This document shows, one piece after another, positions 52,039-61,576 of a stretch of 64,000 bases of DNA. Origin of the DNA: Pirellulaceae bacterium (GTDB taxonomy: Bacteria; Planctomycetota; Planctomycetia; Pirellulales; Pirellulaceae). Every line of letters starts with the position of its first letter. Positions within the stretch are counted from its first letter, which is position 1. Under the pieces are notes generated by a model that was not told the origin of the DNA, searched no databases, and saw only the letters and a program-made list of their open reading frames with translations. The stretch lies in NCBI GenBank assembly GCA_026004775.1, contig BPJU01000001.1:372001-436000 (forward strand). The letters are read 5' to 3'. A program made the translations under genes and the position numbers.

Positions 52039-54237
52039 CTATTGGTGCCATGCTCCGACAAAAGGCTCGTAGAAGCTGCGCCACTCGCGCAAGTACCAGA
52101 CCGGTGCCGAAGGGTGTCCTTCTTGTCCCAGACCATCTACAGCGACGATGTAATAGCGGCGGGTTACGTCACCAGCTTGCTCATCGATAAAGGTCGTTGC
52201 TTGCACCGGCTTCTCGGTAAGCCTGCGTATTGGTGCACTGTCGAATCGCCCGTCCATTCGATAAATGCGGTAGCCGACAATGGAGCTTTCGGGATTGGGA
52301 GCCCATTTCAGGTGACACTTGCCATTCTCTTCTCGGCTGAATACCCATTGCGGGGCCGAAGGGATGGTGAAGACTGCCGGTGAAGGGCCGCCTGCCACCC
52401 CCAGCCGATTGACGGCGCGCACGCGATAAGCGTAAACGGCATAGGGGTACGCTGTTCCGGCGCGATCCAGGTTTTCCTCGTGCCAGCGGATTTCTTCGAC
52501 CGGCTCACCTTCGATTTGAGCCGGGGTGTTCAGGTCGATGGTGCGGTCGATGAAACTCGTCTGCGGTACGGGCGCGGAGCTGACGGGCACGAACGTCCCG
52601 ACTCGCCGGATAGCGCCTACGCTGGGAAGTTGCAGTGGTGGGGTGCGTTTTTTCAGGCGCAGCAACTGGTCGTCGCTCCACACTTCGACGACCGCTCGTT
52701 CCACAACGTACCCGACGACGTCATCGGCCGGGTGGGGCGGCTGCCAGGTGACGGCCACTTGTTGTGGATCGACGACCGACACCACCAATTCCGTTATCAG
52801 GTTCGGTTGCGTGCGGAGCAGATGACTTTCAGCTCGAGTAGCTCCTTGCATATCCATTGCGACGATACGGTAGAAGTAAATTCGCCCGCGCTGGACCGTT
52901 GTATCTTCGTATTGCGTCTGGGAAGCGGGTACTGATGCAAGCTCCACCATCTGCGCTTGCCACGGTTTGTCGGCCTGGCCACGCAGGATCCGATAACGCT
53001 GTATGTGGGCGGAGGCCGGTTCCCAGGAAAGCAATACTGTGTTTTCGGTGGTCGTAAGTTGCGCGGCAACATGTGCCTCAGCATCAGCCGGAACCCGCGG
53101 CGGGTCGGCAAGGCGCAACGTCCAGATCTGCTGCTCGGCCGGGCCGGTAGGCGGATGCGTGCGGTTCTCCAGGAGAACGACGTTCAACGAGGAAGCATAC
53201 ATCAGTTGTCGGGCTCGATTGCCGGAGAAGTCCGGCTCGGGCTTCGCATCGAGGCGGCTCCAATTGTTGTCGGTTACCGAATAGACCCACGTTTCCAACC
53301 GGCCGGCGGAATCTTCGTCGGCCGCAGGGACTTTAACAATGGCGACTACTTTACCGGAGACCGCGTCATAGGTGAGAACGGCATCATTGCGGTCTGTGGG
53401 AGGCATGACGGCCGGTTGCGCGTCGCGCCACCGGTTGGTGCGCAAGTCATAGAGCCAGGTGTGCGGGTCGTTAGTGAATTGTGCGCCAAATAATACAAAT
53501 ACCCGATGGCGTTGGTCGTAGGCCATATTCCCGCCGCTGCGGAACGCCGGTTGCTCAGGCGGATGCATGGCAGTCCAAGTATTGCTACGAGGATCATACA
53601 CCTGGGTGCCTTCAGAACTACCTTCACCGCCGAACATCACCACCACCTGGTGATGGGTGTCCCAGGCGGCGCAACGCAACGGTCGTGGATGAGCGGTGGG
53701 ATAGGGCCGCAGGTTTTTCCAGGTGTTACTTTCAAGTTCGTACCGCCAGACGGAGGCATCGTTGAGCCACACTTCGCGGTGCCATTGCCAGCCATGGCTG
53801 GCGCTGAAGGCTGGGAACCTCAGATACCAGCCGCGTATCGGATCATATAGATTTTGCTGCCCACAACAGATTCCGGGTGGCGACGTATTCGGTTCATGCA
53901 ATTTCCAATGCGCGGTTACGGGGTTGAACGTCCAGATCTCCGAACCTTGCTCGCCCCCGCCGCCCTGATTATGGCCGCCGTAGCGAATCATCAGTTGGTG
54001 CTTTGTATCCCACACACACGCACCCTCGTAGCCCAATCGAGGCGATGGTGGGGCGCCGGGTAAGGGACTGCGCTTTATCCAACTGTTCAGCGGGTGCGCT
54101 CCGGGTGCATAGTTATACAGCGGTTCTTGTCCGCCGAGCCCAGACGCCCAGAAGCTTCCGATGGCGATCGCCACGACTACCGGCAGCCAACCAGCTTGCC
54201 TCAAGGATGAGGACTCTCTATGGCTTGAGCAGTACAT
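52039..54237 (-). CDS. Secreted Kelch-like propeller plus fibronectin type III protein
   Basis: 732 residues from the ATG at 54237, seven bases after AAGGAG. Signal peptide region: LRQAGWLPVVVAIAIGSFWASGLGGQ. About residues 40-360 hold Kelch-type blades (CVWDTKHQLMIRYGGHNQGGG, CAAWDTHHQVVVMFGGEGSSEGTQVYDPRSNTW, MAYDQRHRVFVLFGAQFTND, LTYDAVSGKVVAIVKV). Three fibronectin III-like modules follow (VLLSWEPASAHIQRYRILRG, VAVTWQPPHPADDVVGYVVERA, CHLKWAPNPESSIVGYRIYRMDG). Probably a surface binding protein; the ligand is unknown. It is divergent from the next gene. Confidence 0.87.
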   Translation of the reverse strand: MYCSSHRESSSLRQAGWLPVVVAIAIGSFWASGLGGQEPLYNYAPGAHPLNSWIKRSPLPGAPPSPRLGYEGACVWDTKHQLMIRYGGHNQGGGGEQGSEIWTFNPVTAHWKLHEPNTSPPGICCGQQNLYDPIRGWYLRFPAFSASHGWQWHREVWLNDASVWRYELESNTWKNLRPYPTAHPRPLRCAAWDTHHQVVVMFGGEGSSEGTQVYDPRSNTWTAMHPPEQPAFRSGGNMAYDQRHRVFVLFGAQFTNDPHTWLYDLRTNRWRDAQPAVMPPTDRNDAVLTYDAVSGKVVAIVKVPAADEDSAGRLETWVYSVTDNNWSRLDAKPEPDFSGNRARQLMYASSLNVVLLENRTHPPTGPAEQQIWTLRLADPPRVPADAEAHVAAQLTTTENTVLLSWEPASAHIQRYRILRGQADKPWQAQMVELASVPASQTQYEDTTVQRGRIYFYRIVAMDMQGATRAESHLLRTQPNLITELVVSVVDPQQVAVTWQPPHPADDVVGYVVERAVVEVWSDDQLLRLKKRTPPLQLPSVGAIRRVGTFVPVSSAPVPQTSFIDRTIDLNTPAQIEGEPVEEIRWHEENLDRAGTAYPYAVYAYRVRAVNRLGVAGGPSPAVFTIPSAPQWVFSREENGKCHLKWAPNPESSIVGYRIYRMDGRFDSAPIRRLTEKPVQATTFIDEQAGDVTRRYYIVAVDGLGQEGHPSAPVWYLREWRSFYEPFVGAWHQ

Positions 54238-54580
54238 GCTGTAGCTCCTTGGCTTTTTCCGGCCGTTTCGACGGCAAAGGCGGGGCAACACCCCGGCGAC
54301 GCGCGTCGGGGAGGTGGTACTTGACCCCCGTTTGTCGGGACCGCGCGGGCCGCGAAACTGCGGCTATCGGCCCTGACATATGACCAGTATAAGCGGCTGC
54401 CGGGGCTGAAGAAAAACCACGAAGCGCTATCACACCGTTGTACGGGCTTTCTCGAACGAATATAGATTTGCAATTGGAGATCACCGTTGGCGGTAACGTC
54501 CGGGGGCACGGAAAGGTGGGAGCCGTCGGTTAATCACCGGGTCGTGGTGCGTGAACCAGGATGCGGAATGGAGAGGTAAC

Positions 54581-56638
54581 ATGAGGGTGTGCATCAGTGA
54601 GCCGCTGGCGATTCTGCAAATGGTGTTGCTCTGCGCAACCACTTTTGGGCAAAGCGGGCGGATGTTGCCGTGGCCCGAGGCAGATCCGGCCGCTGTGGGC
54701 CTGGATGTCCATCAGCTTAAGGCGGCATGCGAATATGGAGCATCGGCGGACGGTTCGGGACTGGTCATCTACCGCGGTCATGTTGTAGCCAAGTGGGGAG
54801 ATCTGGTGCGGCGTTATGATCTTAAATCGACCACCAAGTCGATCGGTGTGACGGCTCTGGGCCTGGCCATTGCCGACGGTCTGGTAAGTCTCGATGATTC
54901 GGCGTGCCGATACCATCCGGAGTTTGGGGTGCCGCCGGAAAGCAACCGGTTGACCGGGTGGCTGGAACGCATCACGTTGCGTCAATTGGCTACGCACACA
55001 TCCGGTTTTCCGAAGCCGGGAGGCTATGGGGCACTTCAGTTCGAACCTGGTACGAAATGGCTGTACAGCGACGCTGGTCCGAATTGGTTGGCCGAGTGTT
55101 TGACGATGGTGTATCGTCGCGACATGCGTGAGGTGATGTTCGAGCGTGTCTTTTCGCGAATAGGGATCACGCCGGACGACCTGACATGGCGTGAAAACGC
55201 GTATCGTCCCCGGACGATTGCGGGCATTGCGCGGCGGGAATTCGGCTCAGGGATCCATGCCAACGTCGTGGCCATGGCGAGAATTGGGTATTTGTACTTG
55301 AAGCGCGGCAAATGGGACGGTGAGCAGATTCTGCCGGAGAAGTTCGTAGAGTGGGTAGGAGAGAGCCAGGAGTCGCTGCGGGGGCTGCCCGAAGCGGTGG
55401 CGGACTACGGGAACGCGTCGGAGCACTATGGTCTTTTGTGGTGGAATAACGCCGATAGAACATTGGCGGACGTACCTTCGGACGCCTACTGGTCCTGGGG
55501 CTTGTATGACAGTTTGATAGTGGTGGTACCGAGTCTGGATTTGGTGGCGGTGCGGGCGGGCAGCTCATGGCCGCGGCCCCAACCGGAACACTATGCCGTT
55601 TTGCGCCCTTTCCTGGAACCGCTGTGTCGAGCGGTGGGCGCCCGACGCCCCGAAGAGCTACGCGGTGACGCTCGCGGGCCGTACCCATATAGCCGGGTTT
55701 TTGCAGGTATCCAGTGGGCTCCGCCAGAGACTATCCGGCGATGGGCTTCGGGCAGCGATAACTGGCCCATCACCGCTGCCAGTGATCAGCTGCTGTTTAC
55801 TGCCTACGGTGACGGCCGCGGCTTCCCTCCCTTTGCCCCAAAGAAGCTCAGCCTCGGTTTGGCCATGGTCATGGGGCGCCCTCCGGAATTGGTGGGCCGG
55901 AACGTTCCGTGTCCGACCCTGAAACGCCTGGGTGATGGAGCATCCGGTCCTAAGGCAAGCGGCATGTTGATGGTCGACAATGTACTTTACTTGCTAGTGA
56001 GGAACGTCGGTAATGCCCAGTTGGTCTGGTCGGACGACCAAGGGAAAACGTGGCATTGGGTGCCTTGGAGGTTCACGGTGAGTTTCGGCTGCCCGACTTT
56101 TCTGAACTTCGGCCCGAACTACAGCCGGGCTCGTGATCAATATGCCTACATCTTCTCACCGGATGGTAACTCTGCCTATCAACCGTCTGACCGATTCGTG
56201 CTGGCTCGAGCTCCGGTCAAACGTATGCTGGAACAAGATGCATACGAGTATTTCGTCGGGGTCGGGGCGGAGGGAGAGCCGCTCTGGTCGAAGAACATCC
56301 AGGATCGAGGGGCGGTCTTCACGCATCGAAAGCGCTGTTACCGATCGGGAATCAGCTATCATGCACCGTCCGGCCGGTATCTATGGTACCAGGTCCTGCC
56401 CGAAAGCGCTCATCCCCACGGTCCGCGCTTTGCTGGCGGTATGGGGGTGTTCGAAGCACCGGAACCGTGGGGACCATGGTACACGGTGTATTTCACTGAG
56501 AACTGGGATGTGGGACCGGGCGAGTCGGGCTGTTTTCCCACGCCGTGGATGGACGAGAATGGAGAAGAGCTCTACCTGCTTTTTTCCGGCAACGACTGCT
56601 TTTCCATTCGCCGGGGACGGCTTGTCACCGTCCGTTAG
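54581..56638 (+). CDS. Secreted serine hydrolase (beta-lactamase/DD-peptidase fold) fused to a propeller-like domain
   Basis: 685 residues from the ATG at 54581, which follows GGAGAGG; the frame to 54551 lacks a site. Short signal peptide (LAILQMVLLCATTFG). The N-terminal half is class C beta-lactamase-like: nucleophile motif S-T-T-K in KSTTKSIGVTALGLAI, second motif Y-S-D-A in WLYSDAGPNWLAECL, and LRQLATHTSGF. The C-terminal ~300 residues (GSDNWPITAASDQLLFTAYGDGRGF, LYLLVRNVGNAQLVWSDDQGKTW, GVFEAPEPWGPW) look like a DUF4185 or sialidase-type propeller. Such fusions suggest hydrolysis of an extracellular ester or amide on a bound glycan; inference only. Confidence 0.87.
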   Translation: MRVCISEPLAILQMVLLCATTFGQSGRMLPWPEADPAAVGLDVHQLKAACEYGASADGSGLVIYRGHVVAKWGDLVRRYDLKSTTKSIGVTALGLAIADGLVSLDDSACRYHPEFGVPPESNRLTGWLERITLRQLATHTSGFPKPGGYGALQFEPGTKWLYSDAGPNWLAECLTMVYRRDMREVMFERVFSRIGITPDDLTWRENAYRPRTIAGIARREFGSGIHANVVAMARIGYLYLKRGKWDGEQILPEKFVEWVGESQESLRGLPEAVADYGNASEHYGLLWWNNADRTLADVPSDAYWSWGLYDSLIVVVPSLDLVAVRAGSSWPRPQPEHYAVLRPFLEPLCRAVGARRPEELRGDARGPYPYSRVFAGIQWAPPETIRRWASGSDNWPITAASDQLLFTAYGDGRGFPPFAPKKLSLGLAMVMGRPPELVGRNVPCPTLKRLGDGASGPKASGMLMVDNVLYLLVRNVGNAQLVWSDDQGKTWHWVPWRFTVSFGCPTFLNFGPNYSRARDQYAYIFSPDGNSAYQPSDRFVLARAPVKRMLEQDAYEYFVGVGAEGEPLWSKNIQDRGAVFTHRKRCYRSGISYHAPSGRYLWYQVLPESAHPHGPRFAGGMGVFEAPEPWGPWYTVYFTENWDVGPGESGCFPTPWMDENGEELYLLFSGNDCFSIRRGRLVTVR

Positions 56639-56853
56639 ATCTCGGATATATCCACTCGAGGACGATCCCAAGACCGCAACAGTTCATCGGCAATGGCCAA
56701 CCAACGTTCCGCACAGTCCAACAGGGTTTCGGACTCTGGTTGATCTGGATTCGAGGCCAGGAACGTGGCCTGGCAATGCATGCAGCGCACTTCCCGGCCC
56801 AACCACTCGACGCGCACGCGTGTTGGCCGCCCACACGTCGGACAAGTTCGCAT
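56635..56853 (-). CDS. Small zinc-ribbon protein
   Basis: 72 residues from the ATG at 56853 (MRTCPTCGRPTRVRVEW); the frame is open to 56961 but the extra part is not protein-like. Two CxxC pairs (CPTC and CMHC) form a ribbon such as those in planctomycete MJ0042-type proteins, followed by an acidic helix (ETLLDCAERWLAIADELLRSW). Its stop overlaps the end of the convergent upstream gene by four bases. Function unknown. Confidence 0.7.
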   Translation of the reverse strand: MRTCPTCGRPTRVRVEWLGREVRCMHCQATFLASNPDQPESETLLDCAERWLAIADELLRSWDRPRVDISEI

Positions 56854-57110
56854 GAAGAACGTAGCCCCACGATCCACTATGGCGACTCCCTTACCGTTGC
56901 GCCAAAGACAAGGCCGACTCCGATTACCCACGATGCTACCGGGTTGCCCGACGGATTGCAAGCCGTTTTTGGCCTGAACGTCACTTAGTTGACAAAGTTA
57001 GTCAGTAATGGCGTTTGCGTCTGGCGTGGTTCGGGAAGGTTGCCAGGTTTTGCAGGGCGGGATGAGCCGGGGTGTGGGGAGGGGAGATTGTGTCAGGCCG
57101 AGGCGAAGGG

Positions 57111-58400
57111 CTAGGTGAACAGTTTATCGAGGTCCTCAAAAAAACGCGGGTAGGTCTTGTTGACGCAGCTGGGGTTTTCGATTTCCACACCGGGTTGGCG
57201 AAGCCCCACAAGCGCGAAGCTCATGGCCATGCGGTGGTCCTGGTAGGTCTGGATGCGAGCGGGGTGGAGGGGACGCGGGTGGATGGTGATGCTGTCGGTC
57301 GTGGTTTCGACTGCAGCGCCAAGTCGCTGGAGTTCTCGGGCCAAGTCCGCGACGCGATCGGTTTCCTTGTGGCGGATGTGTGCCACGTTGCGAATGCGGG
57401 TAGGGCCTTCGGCGAAGAGGGCCACGGCGGCGAGGGTCATGACTGTATCACTGATGGCGTTCATGTCGACGTCAATTCCCCGCAACGTGCCGCCTTCGAC
57501 GGTAATACTATGGTCGGTGGCGGTGATGCGGCATCCCATCTGTTCCAGGCATCGGCAGAAGGCGACATCACCCTGTAGCGACCGGAAGCTGAGTCCTTCG
57601 ACGCACACGCGGCCGCCGGTGATAGCCGCGGCGGCCCAAAAATAGCTTGCCGCGGAGGCGTCGGGTTCGATCATGAAGCGTGAGGGGTGGTAGCGTTGCG
57701 GAGCAGGAACGTGGTAACCGCAGCCGCCCTTCGGATCAGGTAGCGTCTGGACCCGGACGCCGAACGCTTCCATGACGCGGATGGTCATGTCGATATAGGG
57801 ACGAGAGACCACCGGGCCGGCGACCTGGATCTGAACATCGCTGCGAGCCAAGGGGGCGGCCAGCAGCAGGCCGCTCAAGAACTGGCTAGATTGGTCTGCT
57901 CGAACCTGAACGGTGCCACCGTGCCATCCTCGGCTCTTGATCACGACTGGGGGCAATCGCGGGTCGAATTGACCTTTGGCTTCGGTACCCAGAGCGTGCA
58001 GGGCGTCGAGCAAGTCGCCGATGGGCCGTTGTCGCATGCGAGGGACGCCATCCAGCAGGTACTCACCACCAAGGGCGGCAAGGACTGCGGCCAGGAACCG
58101 CATGGTCGTGCCGCTGTTGGCCACGAACAGTTGGGCTTGTCGCACTTCGGGGGCACCGCCGCATCCATCGATCCGCAGCAGGTCGGCTGCTTCCCAGCAG
58201 ATGCGCACTCCCAGGCGTCGCAACGACTCGATCATCACCTGGGTATCTTCGCTGTCGAGTGCACCGGGCAGTTCGGTTGGTCCATCAGCCAGCGCGCCGC
58301 AGACCAGAGCCCGATTCGTGAGGCTCTTTGAGCCGGGCGGGCGTATTCTGCCTTTGGCAGGACCACGTGGCGTAATTACCTTTATCGAAGTGTTGCTCAT
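57111..58400 (-). CDS. aroA: 3-phosphoshikimate 1-carboxyvinyltransferase (EPSP synthase)
   Basis: 429 residues. Motifs: PPGSKSLTNRALVCGALADG (shikimate-3-phosphate and PEP site), VANSGTTMRFLAAVLAALGG, RMRQRPIGDLLDALHALG, SSQFLSGLLLAAPLA, the catalytic Asp in IEPDASAASYFWAAAAI, RHKETDRVADLARELQRLG and TYQDHRMAMSFALVGL. It joins PEP to shikimate-3-phosphate in aromatic amino acid synthesis, in the cytoplasm. It has no operon partner here; the NRPS fragment lies 112 bases upstream on the same strand. Confidence 0.97.
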   Translation of the reverse strand: MSNTSIKVITPRGPAKGRIRPPGSKSLTNRALVCGALADGPTELPGALDSEDTQVMIESLRRLGVRICWEAADLLRIDGCGGAPEVRQAQLFVANSGTTMRFLAAVLAALGGEYLLDGVPRMRQRPIGDLLDALHALGTEAKGQFDPRLPPVVIKSRGWHGGTVQVRADQSSQFLSGLLLAAPLARSDVQIQVAGPVVSRPYIDMTIRVMEAFGVRVQTLPDPKGGCGYHVPAPQRYHPSRFMIEPDASAASYFWAAAAITGGRVCVEGLSFRSLQGDVAFCRCLEQMGCRITATDHSITVEGGTLRGIDVDMNAISDTVMTLAAVALFAEGPTRIRNVAHIRHKETDRVADLARELQRLGAAVETTTDSITIHPRPLHPARIQTYQDHRMAMSFALVGLRQPGVEIENPSCVNKTYPRFFEDLDKLFT

Positions 58401-58512
58401 TTGTGGTGATCATTTTGGGTGATTTGTTGGGTGCCGAGGACGGATGGCGTGTCCTTCAGGCAGTCCAGTTCGTGCGAAAGCTCTCGCCCACTTTCGAGCA
58501 GCCCGCACGAAC

Positions 58513-59529
58513 CTAGCTTTCCGTTGGGAGCCTATCCAAGACCCGTTGTAAGTGTCCGGCCAGTTCGTCGACAAAAGGTTCATGGACCAGGCTGAGGTGG
58601 TCGCCGCCGGTGGGGATCACTTCAACTTCCGTTGCCAATCGTTTCCACTCCTCGGCCGGGTCGTGTCGCGATTCAATGTACTTTTCTCGAGCGCGGAACA
58701 GCACCACTTTGCCGCGGTAGGGGCGGGGGTGGTATTGATACAAGGCGCGCATATTGGCTACCACTACTCGATAGATGTTCCTGGCCGTTTGCTGATCGGC
58801 CTGTGGGGGAATCAACTGAGCACGCGCGGTTTTTTCGCGAAAAAACGCGATCTGTTCATCCTCCGGCGCTGCCAACCGCGACCACATGTCCTGCGAATCT
58901 TGCTTGAAGAATGTGAGCATCACGGCGAACGCATAAAGATGGCCGGCGTCGAACATCGCCAGCAGCGACACGTCGTCTCCCTGTTCTTGCAGCTGAACGG
59001 CCATTTCGTAGGCGATGATCCCGCCCAATGACCAGCCTGCCAACAGGTATGGCCCGCGGGGGCGAACCCGGCGCATGGCCTGCACATATTCACCGGCCAT
59101 CTGTTCGATTCTTTCCGAGGGTTCATCGCGGCCATCGATTCCCCGCGACTGCAGTCCGTAGATGGGACGTGTCTTCTGAAGCCGCTGAACCAGCCTCATA
59201 TAGCACAAGACGCTGCCGCCTAAAGGGTGAACCAAAAACAGCGGTGGAGCAGTTCCCGTGGGGGATAGTGGAACGACGGGGTTCCAGTCCGTTTGGGCGA
59301 GCCCGCCTCGGAGCACGTTCGCCAACTGTTCGATGGTGGGCGCCTGCATGATTCCCGCCGGTGGTAGTGTGAGACCTGTTTCGTGGGCAATCCGGGCCAG
59401 CAACGTCATGGCGCTCAGAGAATCCCCGCCGACATCGAAAAAGTTATCGGTGATGCTGATCGGCCGCCGGTCAAGTACGTCTTCCCAGATTCGCTGTAAT
59501 TGCCATTCTAGCGCGTCGCGAGGTTCCAT
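58513..59529 (-). CDS. Stand-alone peptidyl carrier plus thioesterase didomain, likely NRPS C-terminal piece
   Basis: 338 residues from the ATG at 59529 (MEPRDALEWQLQRIWEDVL); the frame continues to 59628 as sequence resembling an NRPS linker. Carrier domain about 3-75 with phosphopantetheine Ser in NFFDVGGDSLSAMTLLARI. Type I thioesterase about 95-330: LFLVHPLGGSVLCYMRLVQRL, nucleophile elbow LLAGWSLGGIIAYEMAVQL, FDAGHLYAF and the His in GGDHLSLVHEPFV. In NRPS assembly lines this pair releases the product. No condensation or adenylation domain is present upstream, so it is either a free-standing PCP-TE or what remains of a deleted NRPS. Confidence 0.85.
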   Translation of the reverse strand: MEPRDALEWQLQRIWEDVLDRRPISITDNFFDVGGDSLSAMTLLARIAHETGLTLPPAGIMQAPTIEQLANVLRGGLAQTDWNPVVPLSPTGTAPPLFLVHPLGGSVLCYMRLVQRLQKTRPIYGLQSRGIDGRDEPSERIEQMAGEYVQAMRRVRPRGPYLLAGWSLGGIIAYEMAVQLQEQGDDVSLLAMFDAGHLYAFAVMLTFFKQDSQDMWSRLAAPEDEQIAFFREKTARAQLIPPQADQQTARNIYRVVVANMRALYQYHPRPYRGKVVLFRAREKYIESRHDPAEEWKRLATEVEVIPTGGDHLSLVHEPFVDELAGHLQRVLDRLPTES

Positions 59530-60081
59530 GGGGCCGTTGGTTCTCGTTTGGGAAAAAGGCAATCTCCATGCACAACCACTGGACCGACCACATGCCGAAC
59601 TTGCCGTCAACAAATCGCAGTGGCTCACCGCAATTCTGAGGCTATACGTTGAGACGCCTTAGATCAAGGTGATACCCGGCCGGAAATACCAACCCTCCCC
59701 GAGGAATCGGTGCCTTTTGGGAATGGCTACTGTTGACGCTGGCGGCTCGGTCATTGGAAGCCACTAACATGGTGTTCCGGCCGACGAATAGCTGACTCCG
59801 TGGGCTCCGGCATTAACGTCCCGAGTCCATCTCGTGCGTCGCGGCCATGTGAGCCGAATTTGTGGCCCCCGGGTATGTGCCCGCTCGCAAGCGTTGCTGT
59901 CGAGCGCGGTGGGGAGTGTTCTCGTACGCGCCGTCGTTCGGCCCAATTGTTTGACAACAAGAGGCGTGCCTGATGGCGGACGACCAAGGTATGGTATGAA
60001 TTAGGCGACCGGCGGATGAGCGGCAGCGATGCAGGAACGGCGAAAATGACCAAAGCCCGATACAGGAATTGGGCCCCGTGA
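59530..60081. other. Gap between NRPS piece and group II intron remnant
   Basis: No gene is supported. Short frames on both strands are Arg/His-rich and look like non-coding GC-rich DNA. The region may include the intron's 3' flank. Confidence 0.4.
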
Positions 60082-60708
60082 TCATTCGAAAATAGGGGTA
60101 GGGAAGGCCCATTGGTTTGGGCCTCTCTTCCCTCCGAACCGTACGTGCGGGTCTCCCGCATACGACTCTGCGGTGCGGGGGTGCCTCCGAGAGGGTTGCC
60201 ACAGCTCGCGATGGGCTGTCATCAGGTCAAACAACTCATGCGCGCCAAAGAAGGCATCCGGCCAGCGGTGATGATGCCGTCCTCTGCCTCGTCCCTTGCC
60301 TTTCCTACGCCTGCGTAGTATTGATCGAAGTCGCATACGTACCCACTGATCTATTTCCGGAAAAATCGTCTTCGTGCTGTGTTTGTGGTACTCACACCAG
60401 CCACGTAGCGTCCGGTTCACGTCGGCTAGGATCTCCGTTAAAGGCCGTCCGTCCGTGCGGCGCGTCTTCGGGCGAATCGTGCCGTAGAACTTCCTGAGAC
60501 TCTTCTGCTGCGCAACATCAGATGGTCTAGTGCGTCCAGATAGATGTTCGATAGCAATAGGCTGATGATCGCTCCTTGGGGGGCCCTCTTCCGGGGTGCA
60601 CGTCGGTACGCCTTCCATCACCCCCCGCTCCCGAAACATCTTGATCAGCCCCAGGATTCGCCCGTCGCTGATCTTCCGGCCTACCCGAGCCAAAAATTTT
60701 TCATCAGG
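60082..60708 (-). pseudogene. Group II intron reverse transcriptase/maturase remnant
   Basis: Starting near PDEKFLARVGRKISDGRILGLIKMF, the frame is homologous to the RT palm of LtrA-type proteins up to CTPEEG. Shifting past a C6 run (60578-60583) continues PQGAIISLLLSNIYLDALDH. The YADD catalytic block and about 130 further residues are missing. Sequence resumes at RPLTEILADVNRTLRGWCEYHKHSTKT and MRLRSILRRRRKGKGRGRGRHHHRWPDAFF, the maturase/GIIM domain, in the original frame. The N-terminal RT part is also absent. It cannot encode an active enzyme. Open frame further upstream to 61038 is repeat-derived. Confidence 0.85.
60136..60168 (-). ncRNA. Group II intron domain V
   Basis: On the minus strand GAGTCGTATGCGGGAGACCC leads into GCACGTACGGTTC. 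GAGTCGT pairs with ACGGTTC, then GCGG with the following C-rich arm around a GAGA tetraloop: the size, bulge and tetraloop of domain V. The usual AGC triad reads AGT. It lies at the 3' end of the maturase remnant, as expected, followed by CCTACCCCTATT-type 3' intron sequence. Folding and catalysis are untested. Confidence 0.7.
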
Positions 60709-60776
60709 CGTCCCCGTCCTCCACCACGCCGCAGATCGCGCAAGGGTCCGCCCCCCTCCTTCCGATGCCATCACCC

Positions 60777-60935
60777 GGGGACAGACCCCGGCAGTTTCGC
60801 GGCTCCCAGCGGGGTCAGGTTCCCCAGGTTTTTGCCCGCGGCCTCTGGCCGGTTCTGCACCTTTGGAGCGACGGCGTCGCCCTTCCGGCTGGTCGGCCCA
60901 CGCGGGTTGGCAGCCCCAGCCTCGTTTGTTGATCG
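60777..60935. repeat. Diverged direct repeat, copy 1 (GGGACAGACCCC element)
   Basis: Contains GGGGACAGACCCCG, then CAGTTTCGCGGCTCCC, GGGGTCAGGTTCC and TTTTTGCCCGCGG, and later CCCACGCGGGTTGG and CCCCAGCCTCG. The same words in the same order and spacing occur at 61200-61350. GGGGTCTGTCCCC-type palindromes recur in planctomycete DNA by general knowledge. Confidence 0.8.
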
Positions 60936-61199
60936 GCTTTCGATGAGGACCCAAACTCGCGCGACCGGTGGTGTGGCGTGCGAAGCGAGGCTGGCGAGGT
61001 GAGGCTGGCACTTCTGGTGGTGTTGGGTGACGGCCCAACCTGCTGGGCCGGATGGCGTGGGCCGACGAGCCAGGCTGGCACGCATGATGGTACGAGGCGA
61101 CGAGCCAGGCTGCCGGCCCAACGGCGTTGACCGAGCAGGCCCCGCCTCCGGCTGTCCGTGGGCGAAATTGGGGGACAGACCCCTCATATTTCCAATCGC

Positions 61200-61350
61200 G
61201 CGGGGACAGACCCCGCCAGTTTCGCGGCTCCCCACGGGGTCAGGTTCCTTAGCTTTTTGCCCGCGGTTCGCCGCCTGCCCCCCTCCATTGGAGAATCGCC
61301 GTTGCACTTTTGGTGCAGCCAACCCGCGCGGCTCGGCTTCCCCAGCCTCG
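61200..61350. repeat. Diverged direct repeat, copy 2, with a partial third at 61170
   Basis: Matches copy 1 (60777-60935) across GGGGACAGACCCCGCCAGTT, TTCGCGGCTCCCCACGGGGT and CAGGTTCCTTAGCTTTTTGC, and ends with CCCCAGCCTCGC. A third start (GGGGACAGACCCCTCATATT) lies at 61170. The surrounding 61039-61576 has no gene. Confidence 0.75.
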
Positions 61351-61576
61351 CTTCTTCATCGGATGCGGCCAGAATTCGGCCCACAAAATCCCAGGAAAGA
61401 GCTTCTCAACACACCAAAGACAAGACCCTGCCCCTCACCGGGTACCCGGCTTTCAAAAATAAGATGCCCCGACAAAAGATTCGGACCGTCTTAACAGCCT
61501 CAAGCTCCCATCGAGCAACCCATGCAAAGATGCCGCCCCACGAAGCTCGGGCTGCTTCGAGAGCCCAGCGACTTGC

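Noticed and set aside
60708-61038. N-terminal extension of the maturase remnant
   Set aside because: It translates the GGGACAGACCCC repeat region and has no resemblance to reverse transcriptases.
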